Shown piece by piece: positions 23,709-31,648 of a DNA stretch of 37,345 nucleotides. The DNA lies in NCBI GenBank assembly GCA_031273105.1, contig JAISSN010000064.1, positions 1 through 37,345 on the forward strand, written 5' to 3'. A program made the position numbers and the translations under genes. The notes under the pieces were generated by a model. That model had not been told where the DNA came from. It did no database searches and saw nothing but the letters and a program-made list of their open reading frames with translations. The first letter of the stretch is position 1; every line of letters starts with the position of its first letter. Origin of the DNA: Holophagales bacterium. GTDB lineage: Bacteria > Acidobacteriota > Holophagae > Holophagales > Holophagaceae.

Positions 23709-24371
23709 ATGGAAGTCGTTTCAAACTCGCTGAAAAAAATCAAAATCAAATTTTCGCTATTCTTTGTCTTATTTGTGGCGGCGCTGTTTTTGTTTGCGGT
23801 AGCGGCCTCAAGGCAGCAGCTTCGGCAGGCTACTTCCATCACCGTGTCAATAGCGGGTATGCCTGTGCTGCAAAAAATCGCCGCTTTTATTGACGGCGAT
23901 AAGTACGAGCGTCTGGCCCAAACCCTGGACGAAACCGATCCGTTTTACATTGAGACTCAGGAAAAAATCCGGGCAACAAGGTCAAACACCCATTGTTTGT
24001 ACCTATACACTATGGCGCCATACACACAAGATGTGCATCATTTTATATTCGACAGCGAACCTCCTGGCAGCGAAAACTTTTCGCCCCTTGGCGCGGAGGA
24101 AGACATCAGCGATTACATTATTGATTACCGGCGAACATACGAGAATAAAACCCCCCAATTCACCCCCTTGATGTTTCAATCAAAATGGGGACGTTTAATT
24201 TCAGCTTATATGCCCATATTGAACTCAAATGGCGACGCAGTGGGAATCATCGGCATTGATTTTGAGGGCCAGAATATTTATGACGCAATCTTTATAAACG
24301 CCCTGCGGCAAATAAGTTTTTCCCTTGTGTTCATCATAATCGGGATGTTTATTTATTTTTATCTTTTATAA
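23709..24371 (+). pseudogene. Sensor half of a histidine kinase, cut off by an in-frame TAA
   Basis: The N-terminal segment (FSLFFVLFVAALFLFAVAA) is a membrane anchor. Residues ~35-200 form a periplasmic-type sensor domain (FIDGDKYERLAQTLDETDPFY, LYLYTMAPYTQDVHHFIFDSE, GIIGIDFEGQNIYDA; cache-like). A second membrane helix ends at YFYLL and then TAA. The next codons in the same frame (YLTGQNEELLKMSWQVQ) lead without interruption into the kinase at 24405. One nonsense codon therefore separates sensor and kinase. AGGAG-like bases precede 23709. It may be mutated, or the stop may be suppressed. Confidence 0.75.
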
Positions 24372-24404
24372 TACCTGACAGGGCAGAATGAGGAACTTCT
24401 GAAG

Positions 24405-25790
24405 ATGAGCTGGCAGGTCCAGGCCGCTTCCCTCGCGAACAGCGATTTTCTCGCCCGCATGAGCCACGAGATACGCACGCCCATGAACGCCGTTTTGGGC
24501 ATGAGCGAATTGGCGCTGCGGGATTACGGCTCGCCAAAATGTCTCGAATATATACAGGGCATCAAAAGCGCCGGTCAGTCTCTGCTGAACATCATCAACG
24601 ATATTCTCGACTTTTCCAAAATTGAATCCGGCCGCCTGGAATTAGTGTCCTCGCCATACGAAACGAGTTCCCTGCTAAATGACGCGCTGACCATGATCCG
24701 TATCCGAATGGCTGAAAAACCCATTGAGCTTATTGTAGAGGCGGACCCAGACATTCCCTGCGTAATGACGGGCGACTTCGGTCGTATCAAACAGGTGCTG
24801 CTCAATCTCCTGAGCAACGCCGTGAAATACACCGTTGAAGGAAGCATAAAATTTTCCTTTTCCGGCCAGGCCATCGGCAGCGACGCCATACTCCTTACAT
24901 TTGTCGTCGCCGACAGCGGCATAGGCATAAAGAGTGAGGATATGCCTAAACTGTTCGGCGAATTCGCGCGCGTTGACCAAACGCGCAACACTTCAATCGA
25001 GGGTACCGGCCTGGGGCTGTCCATAGCCCGCAATCTGTGCAGGGCCATGGATGGCGACATTACCGTAAAGAGCGAATATGGTAAAGGCTCAACCTTTACG
25101 GCCACGCTCATTCAGTCTGTGAGCGACTGGAAACCCGCGGGGGATATGACCGTCGCCGAGGCGCTGACTACTGTAACGCAACAGGCGTCATTCACAGCGC
25201 CGGAAATTGAAGGAGTGGATATTGCCGCGGGAATGGCCATGGTAGGATGGCAACCGGGCCGTTACCGGAAGCTTTTGCACATTTTCCGCAAAGACGCGGA
25301 GGCTGGGTTCGCCCTGCTCGAAGCAGTCCCCGACGATTCCAGCCTGCCTTCATTCACCACTTTTGTACACGCTTTGAAGAGCGGTCTGGCCAATATAGGC
25401 GCAAAGACGCTGTCCCAGTGGGCAGCCACGCTGGAGAGCGCGGGGCGCGGCGGGGATATGGTCGCAATCCTGGACGGACTGACCCCTTTCAGGGAAAAAC
25501 TGGCCGCGCTGATGGAACGGATAGACGAGATAACGGTTGCTGTCCAATCCGGTCAGGCAAGCGATGAAAACGCCTCGGAGGAGCAGCTGCGCGAAGCCGC
25601 GACAGAATTTAAGGATGCTCTGGAGGCAAGGGATATGGACGGGGTGGAGGCTGCTCTGGCCAGGCTGCAAGCCCTCTCGCTTGCGCCGAAATTCCAGGAG
25701 GCCGTGGCCGACATAGCAAAACACGTTCTGTTCGGGGACTTCAAAAGAGCGGCCCAGACGCTAAGTTCTTTGTTTGAGTCCGGCGGCTGA
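24405..25790 (+). CDS. Histidine kinase core with Hpt domain (second half of a split kinase)
   Basis: 461 residues: HisKA (ARMSHEIRTPMNAVLG, near residue 20), HATPase (LLNLLSNAVKYT, DSGIGIKSEDMP, GTGLGLSIARNL), then an Hpt domain at ~265-375 with its phospho-acceptor histidine in FTTFVHALKSGLANIGA. The last ~75 residues match the tail of the 709-residue kinase. It lacks its own membrane anchor. Internal restart at ATG 24405 is possible, as GAGGAA lies 10 bases upstream. It could act as a soluble phosphorelay protein linking to the HD-GYP regulator. Confidence 0.85.
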   Translation: MSWQVQAASLANSDFLARMSHEIRTPMNAVLGMSELALRDYGSPKCLEYIQGIKSAGQSLLNIINDILDFSKIESGRLELVSSPYETSSLLNDALTMIRIRMAEKPIELIVEADPDIPCVMTGDFGRIKQVLLNLLSNAVKYTVEGSIKFSFSGQAIGSDAILLTFVVADSGIGIKSEDMPKLFGEFARVDQTRNTSIEGTGLGLSIARNLCRAMDGDITVKSEYGKGSTFTATLIQSVSDWKPAGDMTVAEALTTVTQQASFTAPEIEGVDIAAGMAMVGWQPGRYRKLLHIFRKDAEAGFALLEAVPDDSSLPSFTTFVHALKSGLANIGAKTLSQWAATLESAGRGGDMVAILDGLTPFREKLAALMERIDEITVAVQSGQASDENASEEQLREAATEFKDALEARDMDGVEAALARLQALSLAPKFQEAVADIAKHVLFGDFKRAAQTLSSLFESGG

Positions 25791-25800
25791 TGGAATGACG

Positions 25801-25872
25801 GAAGCGCTATACACAGTGGAAAAAGTGTTCCGCTCTACAAGTCCAATGACTATATCATTGAATCTGAGGCAA
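25801..25872 (+). repeat. Dispersed repeat family D, copy 1
   Basis: GTGGAAAAAGTGTTCCGCTCTACAAGTCCAATGACTATATCA... aligns with 30922-30985 (GAAAAAATGTTCCGCTACACAAGTCGCACGACTATAATCA). It occupies the gap between the kinase and kbl. Confidence 0.5.
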
Positions 25873-25907
25873 CAAAAACAACCACTTAACAGAAAGCGAG
25901 GATGCAG

Positions 25908-27095
25908 ATGAACGCGCGATTTCTTGAGTACCTAGCCGGAGAAACCCAATCACTGAAAGACCAGGGGCTTTACAAACTGGAGCGCGCCATCACCACGCCC
26001 CAGCAGCCCCGGATGACGGCAAACGGCAAAAAAGTGGTGTGTCTTTGCGCCAATAACTATTTGGGGCTTGCCAACCACCCGGAGCTGATACAGGCGGCTA
26101 AGAGCGTCATGGACACACACGGCTTTGGCATGGCCAGCGTGAGGTTCATCTGCGGCAAGCAGGATATCCACGAAGAGCTGGAGCGCAAGCTGGCGGCCTT
26201 TTTGGGCATGGAAGACTCCCAGTTGTACTCCAGTTGCTTCGACGCCAACGGGGCGATTTTTGAGCCGCTCATGGCAGAAGAAGACGCCATCATTTCAGAC
26301 GAACTCAACCACGCGTCTATCATTGACGGCGTGCGCCTCAGCAAGGCCAGGCGGTTTCGCTACAAAAACAGCGACATGGCCGACCTTGACGCCAAGCTGA
26401 AAGAGGCGTCAGGCAATTCGCGGTTCGTCCTGGTAGTCACCGACGGCGTTTTCAGCATGGACGGCTATATCGCCAAACTACCCGAAATCTGCGACCTCGC
26501 CGAAAAATATGGCGCGATGGTCATGGTTGACGACAGCCACGCCGTCGGCTTCATGGGCAGGAACGGACGCGGCGCCCATGAACACTGCGGCGTCATGGGC
26601 CGCGTTGACCTGCTGACGGGTACTTTTGGAAAGGCAATGGGCGGTGCAAGCGGCGGCTATATTGCGGGCAAAAAGACAGTCATAGACTGGCTGCGGCAAA
26701 AGGCCAGGCCATATTTATTCAGTAACTCGGTTGCGCCGTCCATCGTGGCCGCAACTCTGAAGACGCTTGAGATCCTTGAGAAGAGCGGCGATCTCATCGC
26801 GCGGGTACATGAAAATGGCCGCTACTTCCGCTCTAAAATGGAAGAACTGGGCTTCAAGCTACAGCCGGGCGAGCATCCCATCGTTCCCGTGATGTTGTAC
26901 GACGCCCCGCTGGCCCAACAATTCGCCGCAAAGCTGCTGGACGAAGGAGTCTATGTGGTCGGCTTCTTCTTCCCCGTGGTGCCAAAGGGCCAGGCCCGCA
27001 TCCGCACCCAAATGTCGGCGGCCCACACAAAAGACGACCTGGACTTCGCCGTGAACGCCTTCGCCAAGGTTGGCAGAGAACTGAAGGTTATCTGA
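25908..27095 (+). CDS. kbl: Glycine C-acetyltransferase (2-amino-3-ketobutyrate CoA ligase)
   Basis: PLP-dependent enzyme of the alpha-oxoamine synthase family that cleaves 2-amino-3-ketobutyrate with CoA to glycine and acetyl-CoA. Full length (395 residues). Visible motifs are [59 protein letters not shown] and the PLP lysine in [17 protein letters not shown] start at ATG 25908, six bases after GAGG, rather than the ATG two codons earlier. tdh, whose product it uses, lies 1.1 kb downstream with a Fic gene between; all three point the same way and are closely spaced. Confidence 0.95.
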   Translation: MNARFLEYLAGETQSLKDQGLYKLERAITTPQQPRMTANGKKVVCLCANNYLGLANHPELIQAAKSVMDTHGFGMASVRFICGKQDIHEELERKLAAFLGMEDSQLYSSCFDANGAIFEPLMAEEDAIISDELNHASIIDGVRLSKARRFRYKNSDMADLDAKLKEASGNSRFVLVVTDGVFSMDGYIAKLPEICDLAEKYGAMVMVDDSHAVGFMGRNGRGAHEHCGVMGRVDLLTGTFGKAMGGASGGYIAGKKTVIDWLRQKARPYLFSNSVAPSIVAATLKTLEILEKSGDLIARVHENGRYFRSKMEELGFKLQPGEHPIVPVMLYDAPLAQQFAAKLLDEGVYVVGFFFPVVPKGQARIRTQMSAAHTKDDLDFAVNAFAKVGRELKVI

Positions 27096-27106
27096 CGAGA
27101 CATTGA

Positions 27107-28153
27107 ATGAGGCGATTTGATTACTCGTTTTTGGAGCGCGGCCTGCTTCCGGCGGGTATGGTCAATGTTGTCGGCGCTATCAGTGAACTGCGCGAGCGCG
27201 GGAATGAACGCAAGAATAAATTTGGCGGGGTTTTTGAGAGACTGGAAAGTATCGCCAAGGTTCAGTCGGTAAAAGGTTCCAACGAAATTGAGGGCATTGT
27301 CACCAGTGAGCAACGCATCAATGAGATAGTGAATCAAAACAGCGCTCCGCTAAATCACGACGAAGCTGAGATTGCCGGATACCGCGACGCCCTGAGCCTG
27401 ATTCATGAGGAACAGCGCGTTTTAGATGTTCAGGAGCAGGGCATACTTCGTCTTCATGCAGTCATGCTGTCCTATTCGCCCGCTGTCGGCGGACGATACA
27501 AGGAAAACGACAACATGATCATGGAAGTGGATTCAACCGGCCTCAGGCGCGTCCGCTTTACGCCCGTTAAGGCCAGCGAAACCAGGGAGGCCATGGAACA
27601 GTTGATTTTAGCATATTTGGACGCCAGACAAAATTACGCTATTAATCAGCTTTTGTTGATTCCGTGTTTTATTTTGGACTTTCTCTGTATCCATCCATTT
27701 ACAGACGGGAACGGCAGGATGTCGCGGCTGCTGTCCTTGTTGCTGCTGTACAAGAATGGCTTTGACGCAGGGCGCTACATCTCCTTTGAGGAACAAATCA
27801 ACTGCGCAAAAGCGAGTTATTACCAAGCTCTCAAAGACAGCTCAGCCGGATGGCACATGGGCAAAAACGACTATTTTCCCTTTGTTGAAAACTTTATAAC
27901 AACCCTGCTCTTCTGCTACAAAGAACTGGATAAAAGGTTTGCCGTAGTGAACAGCAAAAAGATCACAAAGCGCAAGCGCATAGAATATACCGTGCTGAAC
28001 AGCTTGCTGCCCATTTCAAAGCGGGAGGTTTGCTATATTCTGCCGGACGTCAGCCCCACCACTATAGAGGCCGTACTTGCTGAAATGCTTAAAAACGGGT
28101 TGATTAAAAAAATTGGGACAGCCAGAAATACGAAGTATAGTCAACGAACTTGA
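27107..28153 (+). CDS. Fic-family protein, likely AMP transferase
   Basis: 348 residues. The Fic active-site loop HPFTDGNGRMSR lies near residue 197. An N-terminal inhibitory helix motif SNEIEG near residue 64 marks a class II Fic protein whose own N-terminus blocks ATP. The C-terminal ~70 residues form a winged-helix domain. Fic enzymes attach AMP to target hydroxyl groups; no target can be named. It begins 11 bases after kbl and ends 35 bases before tdh, interrupting the threonine-degradation pair. Its last codons (KYSQRT, TGA) lie in a D-family repeat. Confidence 0.92.
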   Translation: MRRFDYSFLERGLLPAGMVNVVGAISELRERGNERKNKFGGVFERLESIAKVQSVKGSNEIEGIVTSEQRINEIVNQNSAPLNHDEAEIAGYRDALSLIHEEQRVLDVQEQGILRLHAVMLSYSPAVGGRYKENDNMIMEVDSTGLRRVRFTPVKASETREAMEQLILAYLDARQNYAINQLLLIPCFILDFLCIHPFTDGNGRMSRLLSLLLLYKNGFDAGRYISFEEQINCAKASYYQALKDSSAGWHMGKNDYFPFVENFITTLLFCYKELDKRFAVVNSKKITKRKRIEYTVLNSLLPISKREVCYILPDVSPTTIEAVLAEMLKNGLIKKIGTARNTKYSQRT

Positions 28154-28175
28154 AAAACAACTATACTGTCTAAAC
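28132..28175 (+). repeat. Dispersed repeat family D, partial copy 2
   Basis: AGTATAGTCAACGAACTTGAAAAACAACTATACTGTC resembles CGACTATAATCAACGAAGCTGAAAAATAGGCTATGTCC at 30951-30985. It forms the stop codon region of the Fic gene. Confidence 0.45.
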
Positions 28176-28188
28176 GCGGAGTTCCACC

Positions 28189-29232
28189 ATGACCAAAACC
28201 ATGCGCGCCCTTGTTAAAGCCGAACGCGCCCCCGGCCTTACAATGCAGGATGTGGCAGTTCCGGAAACCGGGCCAAACGACGTTCTGATTCGCATTCACA
28301 AATCCGCGATATGCGGCACTGACATGCACATCTGGAACTGGGACGCCTGGTCTCAAAAGACGATCCCCGTACCCATGCACGTTGGTCACGAGTACGTCGG
28401 CGTAATAGAGAGCGTCGGCAGTGCCGTGAAGGCATACAAGGGCGGCGAGCGCGTTACGGGCGAAGGCCACATAGTCTGCGGCCACTGCCGCAACTGCCGC
28501 GCCGGCAAGCGCCACCTCTGCCCAAATACGATAGGCGTGGGCGTGAACCGCCCCGGGTCTTTTGCCGAGTACTTATGCCTTCCCGTTGAAAACGTATTTC
28601 CCGTGCCGGATAGCATACCAGGTGAAATTGTTTCCATATTCGACCCCTTCGGCAACGCCGCCCATACCGCCCTCTCCTTTGATTTAACTGGCGAAGACGT
28701 GCTGATCACTGGCGCGGGGCCTATAGGAATAATGGCCGCGGCAATAGCAAAGCACGTCGGCGCCAGATACGTAGTCATTACAGACGTAAACGACTACAGG
28801 CTGGATTTGGCCAGAAAGATGGGCGCTACAAAGGCGGTCAACGTTGCAAAAGAAGACCTCAGGCAGACCATGAGCGAACTGGGAATGACCGAGGGCTTCG
28901 ACGTCGGCCTGGAAATGTCCGGCAACGCCCAGGCTTTCAGGTCAATGCTGGAGTCCATGTCCAACGGCGGGCGCATCGCGCTGCTTGGAATAATGGACGA
29001 CGGCGTTGGCATTGACTGGGGCAAGGTAATATTCAAGGGCCTGTTTTTAAAAGGCATCTATGGCCGCGAGATGTATGAAACATGGTACAAAATGACGGCA
29101 CTGCTCCAATCCGGCCTGGACATAAGCCCGATAATCACACACCGGTTTACCATCGAAGACTTCAAAAAAGGCTTCGAGGCCATGGGAAGCGGCATGAGCG
29201 GCAAAGTCGTCCTTGATTGGGGTGTTGCCTAA
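28189..29232 (+). CDS. tdh: L-threonine 3-dehydrogenase
   Basis: Zinc-dependent medium-chain dehydrogenase that oxidises L-threonine to 2-amino-3-ketobutyrate with NAD+, feeding Kbl. 347 residues, normal length. Motifs: catalytic zinc CGTDMHIW and GHEYVG, structural zinc [15 protein letters not shown], nucleotide fold [13 protein letters not shown], and [21 protein letters not shown], typical of Tdh rather than other alcohol dehydrogenases. The start follows GGAG at a short distance. Its stop overlaps the stop of the convergent parE-like gene by four bases. Confidence 0.95.
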   Translation: MTKTMRALVKAERAPGLTMQDVAVPETGPNDVLIRIHKSAICGTDMHIWNWDAWSQKTIPVPMHVGHEYVGVIESVGSAVKAYKGGERVTGEGHIVCGHCRNCRAGKRHLCPNTIGVGVNRPGSFAEYLCLPVENVFPVPDSIPGEIVSIFDPFGNAAHTALSFDLTGEDVLITGAGPIGIMAAAIAKHVGARYVVITDVNDYRLDLARKMGATKAVNVAKEDLRQTMSELGMTEGFDVGLEMSGNAQAFRSMLESMSNGGRIALLGIMDDGVGIDWGKVIFKGLFLKGIYGREMYETWYKMTALLQSGLDISPIITHRFTIEDFKKGFEAMGSGMSGKVVLDWGVA

Positions 29233-29528
29233 ACGAACCTTCTGACATCGAAATCCTGCTCCATCCGCATAACGCCTATTATCCAAAGCTCGTCTCCAAC
29301 CAACCTATAAATCACGCGAAATGGGCGGACACTGATCAGTTCTCTGTAATCAGTTCTAAGCTCTGGTATGCGCCTGGCTATTTCAGGGTACTCGGCGGCG
29401 CGCTCAATGGCTTCCATCAGTTTAGAAAACAACGTCCGCGCCGCTTGCGCGTCTTCAAAGGCTATATAAGAAAGGATGGCGTCAAGGTCTTGCTCTGCAG
29501 GTTGGGACCAGCGGATATCCAGGGGCAT
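29229..29528 (-). CDS. ParE/RelE-superfamily toxin
   Basis: 99 residues with the typical RelE/ParE layout: [22 protein letters not shown], the central [18 protein letters not shown], and [28 protein letters not shown]. The family includes gyrase inhibitors (ParE) and ribosome-dependent RNases (RelE); sequence alone does not settle which, though the overall pattern is ParE-like. Translation is coupled to the upstream antitoxin by a TAATG overlap. The gene is convergent with tdh and overlaps its stop. Confidence 0.9.
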   Translation of the reverse strand: MPLDIRWSQPAEQDLDAILSYIAFEDAQAARTLFSKLMEAIERAAEYPEIARRIPELRTDYRELISVRPFRVIYRLVGDELWIIGVMRMEQDFDVRRFV

Positions 29529-29794
29529 TATTGCGCCCAGCGTCTGGACATCCTGGCTTTGACTTCGCCATGAGGGTTGCTGCGGCCTTCCAGAAACGCA
29601 TATTCGCCCCTGGAAATGACTTCCAGTAGCTCAAGCCTTTGCAACATTCCCCTGTACGTGCCGACATCCAGTAAAACAGCGGCCTCTTTGCCGCGTTCCG
29701 TTATAAGAATAGGCGCCCGGTCATGCTGAAGCTGGCCGATGATTTCTGTAGCATGGCGCTTGATTTCTGTGACTGGTTTCAGCGTGGGCGGCAT
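29528..29794 (-). CDS. Phd/YefM-family antitoxin
   Basis: 88 residues with the Phd/YefM N-terminal DNA-binding pattern (KPVTEIKRHATEIIGQLQHDRAPILITERGKEAAVLLDVGTYRGML), followed by a toxin-binding tail. TGGAG precedes the ATG. It should neutralise the ParE-like toxin and repress the operon at the palindrome overlapping the -10 box. Confidence 0.9.
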   Translation of the reverse strand: MPPTLKPVTEIKRHATEIIGQLQHDRAPILITERGKEAAVLLDVGTYRGMLQRLELLEVISRGEYAFLEGRSNPHGEVKARMSRRWAQ

Positions 29795-29803
29795 GTTGTC
29801 TCC

Positions 29804-29840
29804 AAAGTGACACTTTAGTATTACTTTGCGCGTTTGTCAA
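29804..29840 (-). promoter_or_regulatory. Promoter and operator of the toxin-antitoxin pair
   Basis: On the minus strand TTGACA (plus 29835-29840) is followed after 17 bases by TAAAGT (29812-29817). The -10 box overlaps a perfect palindrome AAAGTG-A-CACTTT (29804-29816), a plausible antitoxin operator. Confidence 0.7.
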
Positions 29841-29869
29841 ACAATTCCATTTATACATAGAATGTGCCA

Positions 29870-29930
29870 TTTTATTTGAAGATGAGAATTGCGCCGCGTT
29901 TGAGCCTATCAATGTAACTTGAGCTATTTC
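29870..29930 (+). repeat. Dispersed repeat family C, copy 2 (61 bp)
   Basis: Matches 3751-3811 at 60 of 61 positions by my reading, 26 kb away. It is non-coding and lies upstream of the antitoxin gene and downstream of the lipoprotein gene. Confidence 0.8.
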
Positions 29931-30020
29931 AAAAAGAAAGCGATGTCGTGCTTTTAAAACAACTTTCTGCTTCAAGATTGCGGAACGCAATTTTGAAGTA
30001 GAAATGGAATAAGTTGACTT

Positions 30021-30641
30021 TTATCTGTTCGGCTGCGGGTTTGGGATTGGGGGCAAATATTTTTCCTGGATTATTATCCCGTTGACAACCAATATGTCCG
30101 CGTCCGCGTCTTCACCGCCCGGCCTCAGGTCTTTGCCCAGGCACGCCAGATGGTAAGAGTCGAACCTCGTATTGTTTCTTATTGAGGTTCGTCCCCGCCT
30201 GTCGGCGACATGCTCCGTCGGAAAGTTCACGTACGGGCGATAAAAGAGCGGGTGTTTCCATGGCGTCAGGGGAAGCTGGTCAAGCCCGTAATCAGGGACT
30301 AATTTATGGAGGGAGTCAGGGTATTCGCCGTGTCTGTCCCTGTATCGCTTCAGGGCGTCGCAGGTGGCCTGGATGAGGCGCCGGACTTGTCTTTTCTCGG
30401 CTTCCTTAGCGCGAAGTAATATCGCCTCAAGCATAAAAATATCCTGCCGGGCGGAAATGCCTTCGGGCTTTTCAGGAAAGCGGCGGACGATTTCTTCCAT
30501 CAGCGCCCTGGCCTCCAGTGTTTTTCCATCCTCAATGAGAGCCAGCGCGTCTTCGTACAGCCTTTCAGGCAGCCTGGGGTCAGACAGAGAACAGCCAACG
30601 ACAGCCAAACTCAGCAAGAGCAAAATCAGAAGAATGGGCAT
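30021..30641 (-). CDS. Lipoprotein with GspG-like (type II secretion pseudopilin) C-terminal domain
   Basis: The N-terminus (LLILLLLSLAVVGC) is a lipoprotein signal with lipobox cysteine near residue 17. A helical segment follows (RLYEDALALIEDGKTLEARALMEEIVRRFPEKPEG), TPR-like in pattern. The C-terminal half (YRDRHGEYPDSLHKLVPDYGLDQLPLTPWKHPLFYRPY then DSYHLACLGKDLRPGGEDADADI) matches the globular part of GspG pseudopilins, including the calcium-binding-like end. The pilin leader helix is absent, so it is not itself a pilin. Function unknown; it lies alone. Confidence 0.75.
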   Translation of the reverse strand: MPILLILLLLSLAVVGCSLSDPRLPERLYEDALALIEDGKTLEARALMEEIVRRFPEKPEGISARQDIFMLEAILLRAKEAEKRQVRRLIQATCDALKRYRDRHGEYPDSLHKLVPDYGLDQLPLTPWKHPLFYRPYVNFPTEHVADRRGRTSIRNNTRFDSYHLACLGKDLRPGGEDADADILVVNGIIIQEKYLPPIPNPQPNR

Positions 30642-30681
30642 GGTAAAAAGCCAGCGTCAAAACTAAACCGTATCATAACAA

Positions 30682-30921
30682 CTACCGTTTTAATTTTTTA
30701 CAAGCATCCCTGTATCGCCGCCTCAATCTGATCCAATCAACCTGAACCGGATCATATTCCTGAAAAACAATCTGGCCATTGGCTATCACAATTTCTCTAA
30801 GCACTTCAGTATTCCACAGATATGCCAACATCCATGTTAACGCTTGCGACGCCGCATCCGCAGCCAGCGCATCCGCGCATATGACTTGTGGAGCGGAACT
30901 CATTTGCGTTGACCAAATCAT
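30682..30921 (-). CDS. Doubtful small ORF, 79 residues
   Basis: It reads a plausible C-terminus (VIANGQIVFQEYDPVQVDWIRLRRRYRDACKKLKR), but its start has no ribosome site and its first codons lie inside repeat D. It may be the end of a lost gene. The rest of the 30642-31020 gap holds only the D repeat. Confidence 0.25.
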   Translation of the reverse strand: MIWSTQMSSAPQVICADALAADAASQALTWMLAYLWNTEVLREIVIANGQIVFQEYDPVQVDWIRLRRRYRDACKKLKR

Positions 30922-30985
30922 GGAAAAAATGTTCCGCTACACAAGTCGCACGACTATAATCAACGAAGCTGAAAAATAGGCTATG
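30883..30985 (+). repeat. Dispersed repeat family D, copy 3, with long inverted arms
   Basis: GACTTGTGGAGCGGAAC (30883-30899) and GTTCCGCTACACAAGTC (30931-30947) are inverted with one mismatch around a 31-base loop. CGACTATAATCAACGAA follows, shared with the other D copies. Confidence 0.7.
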
Positions 30986-31020
30986 TCCTGTTTTTCGGGT
31001 TCATTAATCATTCACACCCA

Positions 31021-31644
31021 ATGCGCCTCATCGCACAAGTCTGCCCCCAATTCGACCCCAGCGCCAGGTGGCGCGACGGCGGCAGCAGGACTGTAGCCAA
31101 AAGCCCGATTTTCAGTCTGGTAGAAATACAGCGCCAGTCCCCCCACAGCGGCAAAAACGGGACTTACTATCGCCTCTCCTGCCCTGAGTGGGTACACGCC
31201 ATCCCCTTTACGGCCGTTGACGCTGGGTTTGAGTTGCTCGCCGTTGAGCAGCATCGTCACGGCATTGAGAAAGCGTCGCTGGAAGTTCCAGGCGGCGCCT
31301 GCGACCCGGGGGAAGACCCTCTGGACGCCGCCAAAAGAGAGCTTTTGGAAGAAACGGGATTCTCTTCTGACAACTGGACGCACCTTGGCTTTTGCACGCC
31401 GAACCCAGCCATACAAGATAATCGCTGCCACTTTTTTCTGGCTCTCGGTTGCGCTCAAACCCGCGAATTGAACCTTGACCCAACGGAAGAGCTTCGCGTG
31501 TGGGCCATGCCCTGGGCGGAATGGAAGTCAAAACTTGAAACGGGCGAAATACATCACGGCCTGATACTCGCGGCCTTTGAGAGGCTGCGTTTGAGCAGCG
31601 CGTGGGCCTCGCTGCAGCAACAGATCAATAACATGTCAAACTAG
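31021..31644 (+). CDS. Nudix hydrolase, ADP-ribose pyrophosphatase-like
   Basis: 207 residues. The Nudix box GGACDPGEDPLDAAKRELLEETGF fits GX5EX7REUXEEXGU exactly. Upstream, PIFSLVEIQ and YYRLSCPEWVHAIPFTA and ELLAVEQHRHGIEKASLEVPGG follow the pattern of the ADP-ribose/NDP-sugar branch. It hydrolyses a nucleoside diphosphate linked to another moiety; the substrate is not certain. The start lacks a clear ribosome site. It ends four bases before the polyprenyl synthase gene, so the two are likely cotranscribed. Confidence 0.88.
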   Translation: MRLIAQVCPQFDPSARWRDGGSRTVAKSPIFSLVEIQRQSPHSGKNGTYYRLSCPEWVHAIPFTAVDAGFELLAVEQHRHGIEKASLEVPGGACDPGEDPLDAAKRELLEETGFSSDNWTHLGFCTPNPAIQDNRCHFFLALGCAQTRELNLDPTEELRVWAMPWAEWKSKLETGEIHHGLILAAFERLRLSSAWASLQQQINNMSN

Positions 31645-31648
31645 GGAC

